Source: Ruminococcus hominis
Lineage (GTDB): Bacteria; Bacillota; Clostridia; Lachnospirales; Lachnospiraceae
Direction: 5' to 3'
Assembly (NCBI RefSeq): GCF_014287355.1
Contig: NZ_JACOPE010000001.1
Location: 2,914,001 to 2,978,000, forward strand
DNA length: 64,000 bases
Shown here: positions 15,678 through 24,658 of the stretch, in pieces
Position numbering within the stretch: the stretch's first letter is position 1
Layout of the letters: each line of letters starts with the position of its first letter
Position numbers and translations under genes: made by a program
The notes under the pieces: model-generated
The model's database searches: none
What the model saw: the letters and a program-made list of their open reading frames with translations, nothing else
What the model was told of the DNA's origin: nothing

Positions 15678-15766
15678 GTTATCAAATTGTTATCAAAAGA
15701 CTTTTAAAAGTACCGCAAACCCGCATAAACGCTGGATTTACTAAGCATTTTTGTTTATTCAAACTC
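15678..15766. other. Right attachment junction and arm repeats of IME2
   Basis: GTTATCAAA occurs at 15678-15686 and 15689-15697 (11-bp period), matching GTTATC at 5921 and 5932. The junction block AAACCCGCATAAA (15717-15729) ... TTATTCAAACTC (15755-15766) copies 5770-5819. These are the expected parts of a tyrosine-recombinase att site. Confidence 0.55.
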
Positions 15767-15980
15767 CAGACAGACAGTACGGAGTATTAACGCATATAGA
15801 CGATTTTAAAGGCTTTTTAACCAGTTAAGAGCAACATAGCCACATAATCTAAATTTTAAAAATGCAATAAAAATGCAATGAGTGAAACGACTACTTGCTA
15901 TACTTCCATCGGCTTCTTCTTGATACCAACACTATGAAAAGTCCGATTACAATTAAATATACTTTGAAAGGAAGATCACC

Positions 15981-17156
15981 ATGAATTACAAATTAGAACT
16001 CAAACAAATCGTGGATTTTCCACGCTGTCGCATTTACCGTGACTTCATACAAACTTTAATCACTACCAAGAGCATCCGAACTACCGGGGGCTCTTTTCTT
16101 TTTTATTATCTGGTATTATGCTCCTATGCAAATTACCGCACATCCTACCGCAGGATGGAACACATTACCTATACCATTGGTCCGGGAGAGTGGATCTGCA
16201 CAGTCACAGATCTTCAGGAATGGTTTCGCTGCCGTTTCCAACATCAAGTGTTGTCCATCCTTCGATTTTTTGAAGAGCAGAATTACATTACCTACTCTCT
16301 TCTCGGCAAAAACCGCCTGGTCAAATTCAAAATATCAGACTGGCCCAAAGACAATACTGTATTGGAATACAACTATCCCTGTAAAAAAGATACAGGGTTT
16401 TTCTTTTTCCCGATTGCCAAAGTTCACGAACTAATTGGCATTGGAAAATGCTCGGAAATGGATGTTCTTCTGGATCTGTGGATTCATGGAGTTTACAACG
16501 ATTCCTCTGTCCAGGGATCTGATTCCGGTCCCATTGTCTATTACCGGGATAATACCGGAAATCCCCTTACCAGCTTTAATGAACTGGGTGAAAGGTGGAG
16601 TCTGTCAAAGGCATCGGCATCACGACTCTTGAAGAAACTGGAGGAAAAAGAATACATTACACTTATCTCATTTACAGGAAAACACGGAAGCGTAATTTAT
16701 CTCAACAATTACCTGTCCGTGATGTTTAATATCAGCGACGTTATGATTGACAAGGAGGAGATCGCTATGAAGATGCAATTACCAATCCATGTACCTGAAG
16801 AAATCACTATTGAGGATTCTGCTTCTGTTAGCGTTTCAGAAACTGTCACAGACTCACAAATCACCGTTACAAAAAATGATTCCTGCGTTCCAGATTCACA
16901 CATGAAATTTATCGTGCAAAAAGTCGCAGAACTATTGGATTCACAAGGGATTCCATGTTGCCACTGCTCCAAAACCCGCTATATATTATCTCCATTATCA
17001 GCCTGCAAAGATATATTTAATACATTTACTCTAAATATTATCTGTCCCTACGGAAATGCCGCTTATCGGTTTGAGTTGTCCGTAAGTCCGGGGGATGAGT
17101 CTGCCCAAAAGATGCCTGCCGTGGCAGAGCCTTCTGCACTGAAAGGGGGGGAATAG
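15981..17156 (+). CDS. Winged-helix DNA-binding protein of the ICE, unknown role
   Basis: The 391-aa protein has two likely DNA-binding regions: residues about 65-115 (VTDLQEWFRCRFQHQVLSIL) and a clear MarR-like winged helix at about 205-245 (FNELGERWSLSKASASRLLK, then KEYITLISF). The C-terminus is serine/threonine-rich and then has two CC pairs. AAAGGAAG precedes the ATG. The two winged helices recall replication initiators as well as regulators. I cannot assign it further. Confidence 0.55.
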   Translation: MNYKLELKQIVDFPRCRIYRDFIQTLITTKSIRTTGGSFLFYYLVLCSYANYRTSYRRMEHITYTIGPGEWICTVTDLQEWFRCRFQHQVLSILRFFEEQNYITYSLLGKNRLVKFKISDWPKDNTVLEYNYPCKKDTGFFFFPIAKVHELIGIGKCSEMDVLLDLWIHGVYNDSSVQGSDSGPIVYYRDNTGNPLTSFNELGERWSLSKASASRLLKKLEEKEYITLISFTGKHGSVIYLNNYLSVMFNISDVMIDKEEIAMKMQLPIHVPEEITIEDSASVSVSETVTDSQITVTKNDSCVPDSHMKFIVQKVAELLDSQGIPCCHCSKTRYILSPLSACKDIFNTFTLNIICPYGNAAYRFELSVSPGDESAQKMPAVAEPSALKGGE

Positions 17157-17158
17157 AC

Positions 17159-17689
17159 ATGGCAAACCGCAATACACAGGGATTTCCTTCACCCGAAGAA
17201 GATCCACGTTTTCACGACACCTATCAGTTTTTACGCAGATACCGGGATGCAACCTACAGCCTGAAGGTAGTCGTACACCAGATGGAGCACCAGTTTAAGC
17301 TCCAATACGACAATGACATCGACAAATTTCTGGACTCCATCTATGCTGCCGGGGCTGATCTTACCGGAAGCGACATCGAACAACGGGCAAAAAGTATTGC
17401 CAGAAGCAACCAGATGCTGAAGCTTTTGGAATCATCCATCGATCTCCTCCGGAACAATCACAAGCATGGGGAACAGTATTACTGGATTCTTTACTACGCT
17501 TTTCTCTCTCCACAGGAAATGAAAAATACAGATGAGATATTGGATAAGCTGGCTCACCACATCACCAATATTTCCTACCGCACCTATTACCGGAAACGCA
17601 GGGCTGCGATTGAAGCACTCAGTACCATCCTTTGGGGATTTACTGCAAAAGAGACATTGGATACGCTCAACAAGTTCTTTCCAGAGTAA
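17159..17689 (+). CDS. ArpU/sigma-like regulatory protein, tentative
   Basis: The 176-aa protein is helical and hydrophilic. Its C-terminal third (ITNISYRTYYRKRRAAIEAL) has the look of a region-4-like helix-turn-helix, as in ArpU-type late regulators of phages and ICEs. It begins 2 nt after the upstream stop, behind a GGGGGG-rich site, so the two genes form one operon. Function is inferred weakly. Confidence 0.5.
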   Translation: MANRNTQGFPSPEEDPRFHDTYQFLRRYRDATYSLKVVVHQMEHQFKLQYDNDIDKFLDSIYAAGADLTGSDIEQRAKSIARSNQMLKLLESSIDLLRNNHKHGEQYYWILYYAFLSPQEMKNTDEILDKLAHHITNISYRTYYRKRRAAIEALSTILWGFTAKETLDTLNKFFPE

Positions 17690-17760
17690 TACATATCGCC
17701 TATCTTCTCGGCTTTTCGTAATATCATAAAAATGTTATACTAAAAAATGCAAAATATATA

Positions 17761-17791
17761 TTGACTCTCACGGAACGTCATAGCGTACAGT
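17761..17791 (+). promoter_or_regulatory. MerR/TipA-type promoter with 19-bp spacer
   Basis: TTGACT (17761-17766) and TACAGT (17786-17791) are 19 bp apart. The spacer holds the imperfect dyad CTCACGGAACGTCATAG. TipA-class activators bind such spacers in their own promoters. Confidence 0.7.
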
Positions 17792-17821
17792 TATCTTATC
17801 AGGAACAGGAGGTCAGCAACT

Positions 17822-18670
17822 ATGAGGACAGTCAAAGAAATATCAGGACTTACAGGTATCAGCGTTCGCACGCTTCACTATTACGATGAAATCGGGCTTT
17901 TAAAACCAACACAAAAAAGTGATGCGGGATACCGGCTTTATGACGATAGGGCATTGGAAATATTACAGCAGATTCTGTTTTTCCGTGAGTTTGACATTCC
18001 TTTGAAAGAAATCAAAGCTGTTCTGGAGAATCCTGCTCTTGAAAGGAACCAGATCTTGCAAATGCAGAGAAAAATGTTGGTAGCAAAGAAAGAACGTATG
18101 GAACATCTGATTGCCAGCATTGATGATATCCTGAAAGGAGAGAATAAAATGGATTTTGCGATTTTTAGTAAAACGGAAGTTGAAGAAATGTTCCAAACTA
18201 TGTTTGAACATATGCCTGACAATATGAAAGAACTTGCTGTAAAAGAGTTTGGAAGCATTGAAGAATGGAAAAAGCATTATATTAAGACCGTTTCATCAGA
18301 AGAAATGCAGAAAGGCTATGCTAAAGTTGTTGAGTGGTATGGAGGAAAAGAGCAATTCCTGTCTGTTGCCAACAATCCTATTAGCAAAGAGGCTGCAGAA
18401 AGTTACAACCAACAATTTGACAATCTTTTATACAAATTAGCAGCTAAAAAAGTATGTTCACCAGATTCTTCTGAAGTAAGAGAACTTGTTTCCGAATACG
18501 GTTTTCTTATGAAACAACTTTCACAGATAAAGAAAGAACACGGTCTGATGGTTGCACAGGCTCAATATTACCGTAATGAAAAAATCAAACCTATGATAGA
18601 TGAAAAATACGGCAATGGTACAGCCGAATTCTTCGCACAAGCTTTCGAAGCATTTTATAAAGACAAGTAA
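17822..18670 (+). CDS. MerR-family regulator, TipA type
   Basis: The 282-aa protein has a MerR DNA-binding domain at residues 1-70 (GISVRTLHYYDEIGLLKPTQ), a dimerisation coiled coil (about 75-110), and a TipAS-like antibiotic-recognition domain (about 130-280). TipA proteins bind thiopeptides and other bulky antibiotics and activate multidrug resistance genes. AGGAGG lies 10 nt upstream. No transporter adjoins it, so its target is either itself or elsewhere. Confidence 0.88.
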   Translation: MRTVKEISGLTGISVRTLHYYDEIGLLKPTQKSDAGYRLYDDRALEILQQILFFREFDIPLKEIKAVLENPALERNQILQMQRKMLVAKKERMEHLIASIDDILKGENKMDFAIFSKTEVEEMFQTMFEHMPDNMKELAVKEFGSIEEWKKHYIKTVSSEEMQKGYAKVVEWYGGKEQFLSVANNPISKEAAESYNQQFDNLLYKLAAKKVCSPDSSEVRELVSEYGFLMKQLSQIKKEHGLMVAQAQYYRNEKIKPMIDEKYGNGTAEFFAQAFEAFYKDK

Positions 18671-18706
18671 TCATTAGAACTACACAAAAGCACAACAATA
18701 CACCAT

Positions 18707-18738
18707 GCAGGGAATCAAAATGGTTTCCTGCTTTTTTT
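18707..18738 (+). terminator. Intrinsic terminator after tipA-like gene
   Basis: GCAGGGAA pairs with TTTCCTGC (18724-18731), followed by seven T. A second terminator, AGCACC-catagat-GGTGCT followed by TTTTT, lies at 18841-18864. Confidence 0.8.
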
Positions 18739-18769
18739 ATGCCAACCAGTGAAAATGGCACAGAAATGA

Positions 18770-18825
18770 CCTGCTTCTGCGATTGAAGCGTAAAATTACC
18801 CATGCTACAATAGGTATTGCTTATA
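18770..18825. repeat. Imperfect repeat also found at 32600-32645
   Basis: TGCGATTGAAGCGTAAAATTACCCATG here matches TGCGATTGTAGCGGTAATTTACCCATG near 32600 in split form: both read TGCGATTG-n-AGCG, then TTACCCATG, then a ...ATTG tail. Both are preceded by GGCACA. The style recalls terminal repeats of IS21-type elements, but no transposase is present. Confidence 0.4.
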
Positions 18826-18906
18826 GTTTTCCTTATTTCCAGCACCCATAGATGGTGCTTTTTTGTACCTGTAAATTCAATCGCTGACAGCAGGTTCTAT
18901 GTACTT

Positions 18907-18952
18907 TGTACGTACACTATACTTACAATACCAAACGTATTCTGTACGTACA
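18907..18952. promoter_or_regulatory. Paired TGTACGTACA palindromes upstream of ICE genes
   Basis: Exact TGTACGTACA copies lie at 18907-18916 and 18943-18952, starting 36 bp apart, just before the 18998 gene. Close variants occur at 44661 (TATACGTACA) and at 45072-45096 before other ICE genes. A shared regulator is likely. Confidence 0.6.
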
Positions 18953-18997
18953 GCCATATGTATAAAGTTTCCTATTATATATAGAAGGGAGTCAATC

Positions 18998-19525
18998 ATG
19001 AAAACAAGGAACGAAATCTATCAAGGAGAGGGAGCCAAGCTCTTACGGTTCATTACCACTTACCATACTCTGAGGTATGACCAGGTTTTACAACTTTTCT
19101 CCCGACATGAGCAGTCTATCAAGTCATTGATTACCAGCCTCATCAAACAAGGGCGCATCATTTACGATAAAGAGCATGACCTTCTTTGTGACAGCCAGCA
19201 GTCTGCTGAGAATCCTGACTATGCTATAATTACATGCTTCTGGGTACTGCTGGATTTTAAGAAAGGTGTTGTATACCACACCAGTGGCGAATTTCCAATC
19301 AAGCTCAATTTCTTTTCGCAAGATGAACAATACGAAATCATCTATATCGGTGAAGAACAGGAGGCTCTGATCAATCATGTGATGGAAAGTATCCCATCAC
19401 ATGGTTCCAAACGCCTGATTGTCTTAGAATCCGAAAGCCAGGCTGCCAAAATCACCATTGATGATGTAGCCGCTTACTGCCTTGTAAATGAATCCGGTGC
19501 TGTCAGTTACTACATGAGAAAGTAG
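18998..19525 (+). CDS. DUF5697-type conserved ICE protein
   Basis: The 175-aa protein begins MKTRNEIYQGEGAKLLRFIT, followed by a winged-helix-like region (LRYDQVLQLFSRHEQSIKSL) and a beta-rich C-terminus. I associate it with the DUF5697 family found next to VirD4 genes in Firmicute ICEs. The start at 18998 follows AGAAGGGAG; the upstream frame crosses the TGTACGTACA sites and is rejected. It is the first gene of the row leading to VirD4. Confidence 0.65.
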   Translation: MKTRNEIYQGEGAKLLRFITTYHTLRYDQVLQLFSRHEQSIKSLITSLIKQGRIIYDKEHDLLCDSQQSAENPDYAIITCFWVLLDFKKGVVYHTSGEFPIKLNFFSQDEQYEIIYIGEEQEALINHVMESIPSHGSKRLIVLESESQAAKITIDDVAAYCLVNESGAVSYYMRK

Positions 19526-19531
19526 GTTATT

Positions 19532-20233
19532 ATGACGCAAAATACACCAACCATTTACCAGCGGCTTGAAAAACTGGAAGGGGAGCTGCAAAAACTGACG
19601 AATACCGTTTACGCTCTGAAGGTCACTGATATCCAGAATTATGATAAAAATTTTGAGGAACTGAGCGTCAGTGCTGCTCTTCGGGCGGAGCGGATTGCCT
19701 GCCAGATGCGTAACCTTGTCTGTCCGGCTCTCTCCCCAAATCAAGCAGCTTATCTTCCCAAAGCGGCAGATGCACAGGGAATGCGGATTGCAGAACAGCA
19801 GGGGATTCTCACCATTACGCTTCCCGGACTGCTTCCGAAACGAAGAGTCCACACAAACACTGCATTTCTCCATGAACCGCTTAATTATATGCTTCGGGAG
19901 TATGTAAAACAAAATGCCCTGCCCCTCTATCGTGACTGCGTGATATGTTTCAGTCAAATATATGACAGGGAACTTCCTCAAAGACGTATCCGGGATTATG
20001 ACAATCTGGAGTTTAAACAGATTCTGGATACACTTTGTACTTATGTTCTGACAGATGACAGCGGCTTTTTCTGTGATTCCTACTACACGACACAGCTTGG
20101 CTTAAAGGACTGTACACTGGTATCGGTTATGGAAAAAGCTGACTTTCCGAAATGGCTGCAGAACCAGAAAAATCATCACGAAAGCATGTCGGAAAATCTC
20201 CTGACTTCTCAGGCAGAAATCCGACATCGGTAA
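19532..20233 (+). CDS. DUF6100-type conserved ICE protein
   Basis: The 233-aa protein starts with a coiled coil (residues 8-40, YQRLEKLEGELQKLTNTVYA) followed by a mixed domain with DYDNLEFKQILDTL near residue 160. I associate it with DUF6100 proteins of Lachnospiraceae ICEs, of unknown function. It starts 6 nt after the previous stop. Confidence 0.6.
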   Translation: MTQNTPTIYQRLEKLEGELQKLTNTVYALKVTDIQNYDKNFEELSVSAALRAERIACQMRNLVCPALSPNQAAYLPKAADAQGMRIAEQQGILTITLPGLLPKRRVHTNTAFLHEPLNYMLREYVKQNALPLYRDCVICFSQIYDRELPQRRIRDYDNLEFKQILDTLCTYVLTDDSGFFCDSYYTTQLGLKDCTLVSVMEKADFPKWLQNQKNHHESMSENLLTSQAEIRHR

Positions 20234-20342
20234 GAACCACCGCAGGGAACTTTGTTTTCTTGCTTTTTTTATCTCCAAACCACCGGAGATTTACCCAAGT
20301 ATAGGCTTGCATGGGTAAGAACTGAATTGAGGTGATGCTTAT

Positions 20343-21449
20343 TTGATAAGACCTGACACTACGAAATACCGCTTACTGGAAATGATAGGGATGTGCGGGG
20401 AATTTCCCGCAGACCAGCTAAACAGACTCATCCCAAGTGCCTCCTATGCGGAAAAACTCATTACGGATTTGAAGGCGGAACACCTCATCCGTACCCACTA
20501 CCGGGATGCTCTCAGAGGCTACCGTCTTACAAAAGCTGCGAAAGAGATGCTGTTATCTGTCTCGCCACTACGCTTCCAGTGCTATCTGACCGGCAATACC
20601 GAGACGAACCTCATCCGAAGTGAAGTATCCCGACGTATCCGCTTACATCAGAAAGCCGAAACGTATCTGACACTCCTTCATGCCGGGATTCCCTTTTATC
20701 CGGATGTAAAACCTGACATCTTCTGTAATCACCGCGAAGCTGGTTCCATCGGTATGCGAAGCCTTCCTCTTTTTTACGCTTCCAGAGAAATTAAGGAATT
20801 GGGCCCGGAGACCACGAAGATTAGGAACTCCCGCAGCATGGGCATCCTGATGGCACCGCAATGTGTCTATGTCCTTTATAACACGAGAAACGGAGTCCTG
20901 AAATGGGAATATCGAACGGAAGTCCGCTTAAACGCCTTCCTGCAGCATTACCTGCAAGGCTACCCTTACAACGGACATCCACAGATCCGGGCAATCATGA
21001 CCGGAACCGACATGGAAATGGCTTTCCGGCTGTTTACCAGTACCGGGGGCTACAAAAAGAGCCTGTTTATGCTGGACACCTCCTTCGAGCATTTCCATTA
21101 CCTTCCCAATACTCCGGAAGGGGAAGTGCTTTTAAAACTGCTGGTTCACCCTGAGATCATGGAAAAGCTGGACAACCTCCTGCTGTCCGATCTGGGCTGC
21201 CGCAGCGATTCAATTCCACTGGAACATGATGCCACGGATGCTTCCGGGAACCCCACCCTTCTTGCTTATGATTTTGACATGCAGCGAATCAACCGGTTCA
21301 ATACCGGCTTAAATGTATACGGCAGATCCGGGAACCTGATCTGTTTCGATTTTCAGATTCCGGTCCTGAAAAAATACTTAACTGCCACAATCCATTTCTC
21401 CAGTATTGACCTTTGCAAATTCAAAAGGGGGTTTTTACATGAACCGTAA
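20343..21449 (+). CDS. Conserved ICE protein with N-terminal winged helix (TTG start)
   Basis: The 368-aa protein begins at TTG 20343, after GAGGTGATG; the ATG at 20335-20338 leads to an immediate stop. Residues 1-70 resemble a winged helix (LLEMIGMCGEFPADQLNRLI ... LTKAAKEML). The rest is unassigned, with a possible nuclease-like or replication-relaxation fold suggested only by analogy with wHTH proteins upstream of coupling proteins. It overlaps virD4 by 11 bp. Confidence 0.6.
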   Translation: MIRPDTTKYRLLEMIGMCGEFPADQLNRLIPSASYAEKLITDLKAEHLIRTHYRDALRGYRLTKAAKEMLLSVSPLRFQCYLTGNTETNLIRSEVSRRIRLHQKAETYLTLLHAGIPFYPDVKPDIFCNHREAGSIGMRSLPLFYASREIKELGPETTKIRNSRSMGILMAPQCVYVLYNTRNGVLKWEYRTEVRLNAFLQHYLQGYPYNGHPQIRAIMTGTDMEMAFRLFTSTGGYKKSLFMLDTSFEHFHYLPNTPEGEVLLKLLVHPEIMEKLDNLLLSDLGCRSDSIPLEHDATDASGNPTLLAYDFDMQRINRFNTGLNVYGRSGNLICFDFQIPVLKKYLTATIHFSSIDLCKFKRGFLHEP

Positions 21450-23409
21450 ATGGTGGAAGCTCATTTATATGCTTCCGATTACCTTCTGCACCCTCTATGC
21501 AGGAGGCTATGTTGCTCAATTTATCCGCAACTATCAGACCTGGGAATCTGCCGGCAATTTTGCCGGAAACGGAACTGCCCCGCAGATCCCCTCCCCGCAC
21601 CCGCTCGCCTGTCTGGATGCCCTGACTGCTTTCCCGTACAATCTGTATGGGATTTTTCTATGTCTGGCAGCTTTTGGACTCCTGACCTTCCTTCTCATGC
21701 GTATGGGATTTGACCGAAACGGGGAAATAACAGACCGGGGCCGGAACCTGAATTATTCCACAAAGGGAACCTATGGGACTTCCGGTTTTATGACTTTGGA
21801 GGAAATGCATCAGGTACTGGAGCTTACGAATGATGTCAAGAAACACAAGGGAACCATTCTTGGAAAACTGAACGGAAAAGCCGTTTGTCTCCCGAAGGAT
21901 ACCCGCATGAACCGGAATATTGCCGTTTATGGTGCCAGCGGTTCCATGAAAAGCCGGGCCTTTGCACGCAACATGATCTTCCAGTGTGTTGCCCGCGGGG
22001 AAAGCCTCATCATCACCGATCCAAAATCGGAATTGTACGAAAGTACAGCCACTTACCTTGAGAATGCCGGATATATCGTGAAATCCTTTAATCTTGTAAA
22101 CCCGGAAAACTCGGATAGTTGGAATTGTCTGGGTGAAATTGGCGGACAGGAAACCATGGCACAGGTATTTGCTGATGTCATCATCCAGAATACCGGTTCT
22201 GCCAAAGGCGATCACTTCTGGGACAATGCCGAGATGAACTTATTAAAAGCTCTGATTCTCTATGTGGATCAGGGATTCCCACCGGAGGCAAAGAATATCG
22301 GACAGGTATACAAACTCCTGACCATGAGTTCGGAAAAAGAACTGAACAGCCTCTTTGACCTGCTTCCGGTCTCCCATCCGGCAAAAGTCCCCTACTGCAT
22401 CTATAAGCAGGCAAGTGACACGGTACGTTCCGGCGTCATCATCGGACTCGGTTCCAGACTTCAGGTATTCCAGAACAAGCTGATCCGCCAGATCACTTCC
22501 TATGATGAGATCAACCTGACGCTGCCGGGAAAAGAAAAATGTGCATACTTCTGCATCACTTCGGATCAAGACAGCACTTTTGATTTTCTTTCTTCCCTGT
22601 TTATGACCTTCGTATTTATCAAACTGGTCCGTTATGCAGACACCTATGGGGAAGATGGAAAACTGCCGGTTCCGGTACATATCCTGGCTGATGAGCTGGC
22701 GAATACGGGAGCAATCCTATCGCTCAACAAAAAGATTTCCGTGATCCGAAGTCGAAACCTCAGTATTTCCTGCATTTTCCAGAACCTGCCTCAGATGCAG
22801 AACCGGTATCCCTTAAACCAATGGCAGGAAATCATCGGGAACTGCGACACTCAGCTATTTTTAGGCTGTACGGATGAGGTAACTGCTACATTTATCTCTA
22901 ACCGCTCCGGTGATGTGACCGTTGGTGTCAGCAGCGAAGCCAAACAATTAAATAGCTGGAGAGTATCCGATTATACACCGGAATACCGCCAGACCAGATC
23001 CATCGGGAAACGAAAGCTCTTAACTCCGGATGAGATCCTGCGCCTGCCTCTGGATACCGCACTGATTATCCTGCGTGGCCAGAAAGTACTGCAGGTAGAA
23101 AAATACGATTACACCCTGCACCCGGATGCCAAAAAACTCATTCCCCGGAAGGCTTCCGAGCATATTCCGGAATGGAGAAAAGGAGCATGTAGTGAAGAAT
23201 ATACGTACACTCCGACTATTCCTGCTTCCCGCCCGAAGAAAACTGCTTCTTATGGAAAGCAGAAAAAGAAAAAAACTGAACCGATTTTTGACCAGCAAAG
23301 CGTTTATCAGGAACCTGACTATCACGATTTCCCGGATGACTTCTCAGCAGATGACTATCCGGATCACACAGACATGGTTCCTTTAGATAAAGATTCTATC
23401 ATGTCATAA
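21439..23409 (+). CDS. virD4: VirD4/TraG-type conjugative coupling protein
   Basis: The 656-aa protein has two N-terminal membrane segments (about 8-28 and 68-88). Walker A is YGASGSMKSR (165-172, with M in place of the usual G before K), and Walker B is HILADELANTG near 415. It links the relaxosome to the secretion channel and pumps DNA. The C-terminal about 70 residues are polar and acidic, as expected for a substrate-contact tail. AAAGGGGG 8 nt upstream fixes the ATG at 21439. Confidence 0.93.
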   Translation: MNRKWWKLIYMLPITFCTLYAGGYVAQFIRNYQTWESAGNFAGNGTAPQIPSPHPLACLDALTAFPYNLYGIFLCLAAFGLLTFLLMRMGFDRNGEITDRGRNLNYSTKGTYGTSGFMTLEEMHQVLELTNDVKKHKGTILGKLNGKAVCLPKDTRMNRNIAVYGASGSMKSRAFARNMIFQCVARGESLIITDPKSELYESTATYLENAGYIVKSFNLVNPENSDSWNCLGEIGGQETMAQVFADVIIQNTGSAKGDHFWDNAEMNLLKALILYVDQGFPPEAKNIGQVYKLLTMSSEKELNSLFDLLPVSHPAKVPYCIYKQASDTVRSGVIIGLGSRLQVFQNKLIRQITSYDEINLTLPGKEKCAYFCITSDQDSTFDFLSSLFMTFVFIKLVRYADTYGEDGKLPVPVHILADELANTGAILSLNKKISVIRSRNLSISCIFQNLPQMQNRYPLNQWQEIIGNCDTQLFLGCTDEVTATFISNRSGDVTVGVSSEAKQLNSWRVSDYTPEYRQTRSIGKRKLLTPDEILRLPLDTALIILRGQKVLQVEKYDYTLHPDAKKLIPRKASEHIPEWRKGACSEEYTYTPTIPASRPKKTASYGKQKKKKTEPIFDQQSVYQEPDYHDFPDDFSADDYPDHTDMVPLDKDSIMS

Positions 23410-23425
23410 TTTGAAAGGAGACACT

Positions 23426-24352
23426 ATGATGCCAAACGAAACAACCAACACACCTATTTTAACTCTGGATTCCGATGCAAAGCTGGAAACAGCCCAGTCC
23501 ATTTCAGACCTTACCTGGCATGAGATCCAGAATGCCTACCGTACCCGCCGGATCTTAACCGGAATGCTTGGCGGTATCGAGAAAACAGAAAACGGCAGCC
23601 TCATTGCCGTGGTTTACTACAAGGATTTCCGTACTGTCATCCCGGTAACTGAGATGATGATCCATCTCATGCAGGATGAAGCACACGATTATGGGGAGCT
23701 TGCCCTGCGGCAGAACAAAATCCTCAACAATATGCTTGGATGTGAGATTGATTTTCTGATCAAGGGATTAGATCCGAAGACACGCAGCATTGTCGCCAGC
23801 CGGAAAGAAGCGATGCTGAAGAAACGCCAGATCTTCTATCTGGATAAAGATGCTTCCGGAATGCCGAAAGTTTATGAAGACCGTATCGTGCAGGCAAGAG
23901 TCATTGCCGTTGCGGAAAAGGTAGTCCGGGCGGAAATTTTCGGTGTGGAAACCTCCATTCTTGCCAGAGACCTGTCCTTCGACTGGATGGGTGATGCCAG
24001 AGAACGCTTCCAGGTAGGCAATCACATCCTGGTACGCATCCTGGATGTGCGGGCAGACTCACCGGAGCAGGTCATTGTCCACGCAGATGTCAAAAGTGTG
24101 GAAGGCAACACCAGCAAGGAAAACATGAAAAAATGTAAGATTCAGGGAAAATACGCCGGAACTGTGGAAGACATCCATAAAGGCACCGTCTTTGTCCGGC
24201 TCTCCATCGGTGTCAATGCCATTGCCCACTCCTGCTATGACAGCCGGACAGTCGGGAAAAAGGATCAGGTATCCTTTGTGGTGACGCATATTGATGAGGA
24301 ACGGAACGTTGCCCTCGGCATCATCACCCGCATCATCAAGCAGACCATTTAA
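23426..24352 (+). CDS. S1-domain-like conserved ICE protein
   Basis: The 308-aa protein has a C-terminal beta-rich segment (KIQGKYAGTVEDIHKGTVFV ... ITRIIK) that matches the S1 RNA-binding fold, and an earlier S1-like segment near residues 150-215 (RIVQARVIAVAEKVVRAEIF). It follows virD4 in the same operon with GAAAGGAG 7 nt before the ATG. Its role in conjugation is unknown; RNA or single-stranded DNA binding is plausible. Confidence 0.65.
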   Translation: MMPNETTNTPILTLDSDAKLETAQSISDLTWHEIQNAYRTRRILTGMLGGIEKTENGSLIAVVYYKDFRTVIPVTEMMIHLMQDEAHDYGELALRQNKILNNMLGCEIDFLIKGLDPKTRSIVASRKEAMLKKRQIFYLDKDASGMPKVYEDRIVQARVIAVAEKVVRAEIFGVETSILARDLSFDWMGDARERFQVGNHILVRILDVRADSPEQVIVHADVKSVEGNTSKENMKKCKIQGKYAGTVEDIHKGTVFVRLSIGVNAIAHSCYDSRTVGKKDQVSFVVTHIDEERNVALGIITRIIKQTI

Positions 24353-24464
24353 AATTATAGGTTGTTCCATAAAAAGGAACGTGGTATACTGATTCGGTAT
24401 TATTGAACTGGAAAGACGGATGCATTTCGATCTTGCCCTCTAGTAACAAAGGAGGGTGATGCCC

Positions 24465-24545
24465 ATGAATACAATGGAAGTATTGACTTTACTATTGGTA
24501 ATTTTTGCGGCTTTGACTTATATAGATCGACATAATAAGAAATAG
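24465..24545 (+). CDS. Putative type I toxin peptide (26 aa)
   Basis: The peptide MNTMEVLTLLLVIFAALTYI ends in the basic tail DRHNKK: one membrane span plus charges. GGAGGG lies 8 nt before the ATG at 24465; another ATG at 24459 is too close. A promoter TTGTTC (24362-24367) - 17 bp - TATACT (24385-24390) precedes it. An antisense RNA unit overlaps the 3' end, as for the pair at 4477-4729. The peptide is short for the family but has the same C-terminal style. Confidence 0.65.
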   Translation: MNTMEVLTLLLVIFAALTYIDRHNKK

Positions 24546-24642
24546 CATCCACGACCCTAGGAAAGTTTTGGATGCTATGTCTTATACATAGAATATAAAA
24601 TTTAACTGAGGGCATCAGATTTTGCATCTGAATACCTTTCTT
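24536..24642 (-). ncRNA. Putative antitoxin RNA opposite the 24465-24545 peptide
   Basis: The minus-strand promoter TTGATT (24677-24672) - 17 bp - TATAAT (24654-24649) predicts a start near 24642. The RNA would end at the perfect stem TAGCATCC (24543-24550) / GGATGCTA (24570-24577), followed on the minus strand by TTTCTTATTAT. It overlaps the toxin stop codon and trailer. RNA function is inferred from this layout. Confidence 0.58.
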
Positions 24643-24658
24643 GAGTTCATTATACACT

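Larger units (their letters stand above)
5820..15766. mobile_element. IME2, complete integrative mobilizable element of about 9.95 kb
   Basis: It is bounded by two copies of the junction block (5770-5819 and 15717-15766) with matching internal GTTATC arm repeats. Contents in order: ABC permease, ABC ATPase, MerR regulator, TnpV, MobA/MobL relaxase, oriT candidate, DUF5348 protein, small conserved protein, RepA-like ATPase, MobC-like, integrase, excisionase-like, XRE repressor and a small unknown. The integrase end has the same gene order as IME1, but the relaxase belongs to a different family. Confidence 0.65.

Noticed and set aside
21925..21960. Broken Walker A in VirD4 (GASGSMKS instead of GxxGxGKS)
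   Set aside because: I recall this variant from related Firmicute coupling proteins, and the rest of the protein is intact, so I do not treat it as inactivation.
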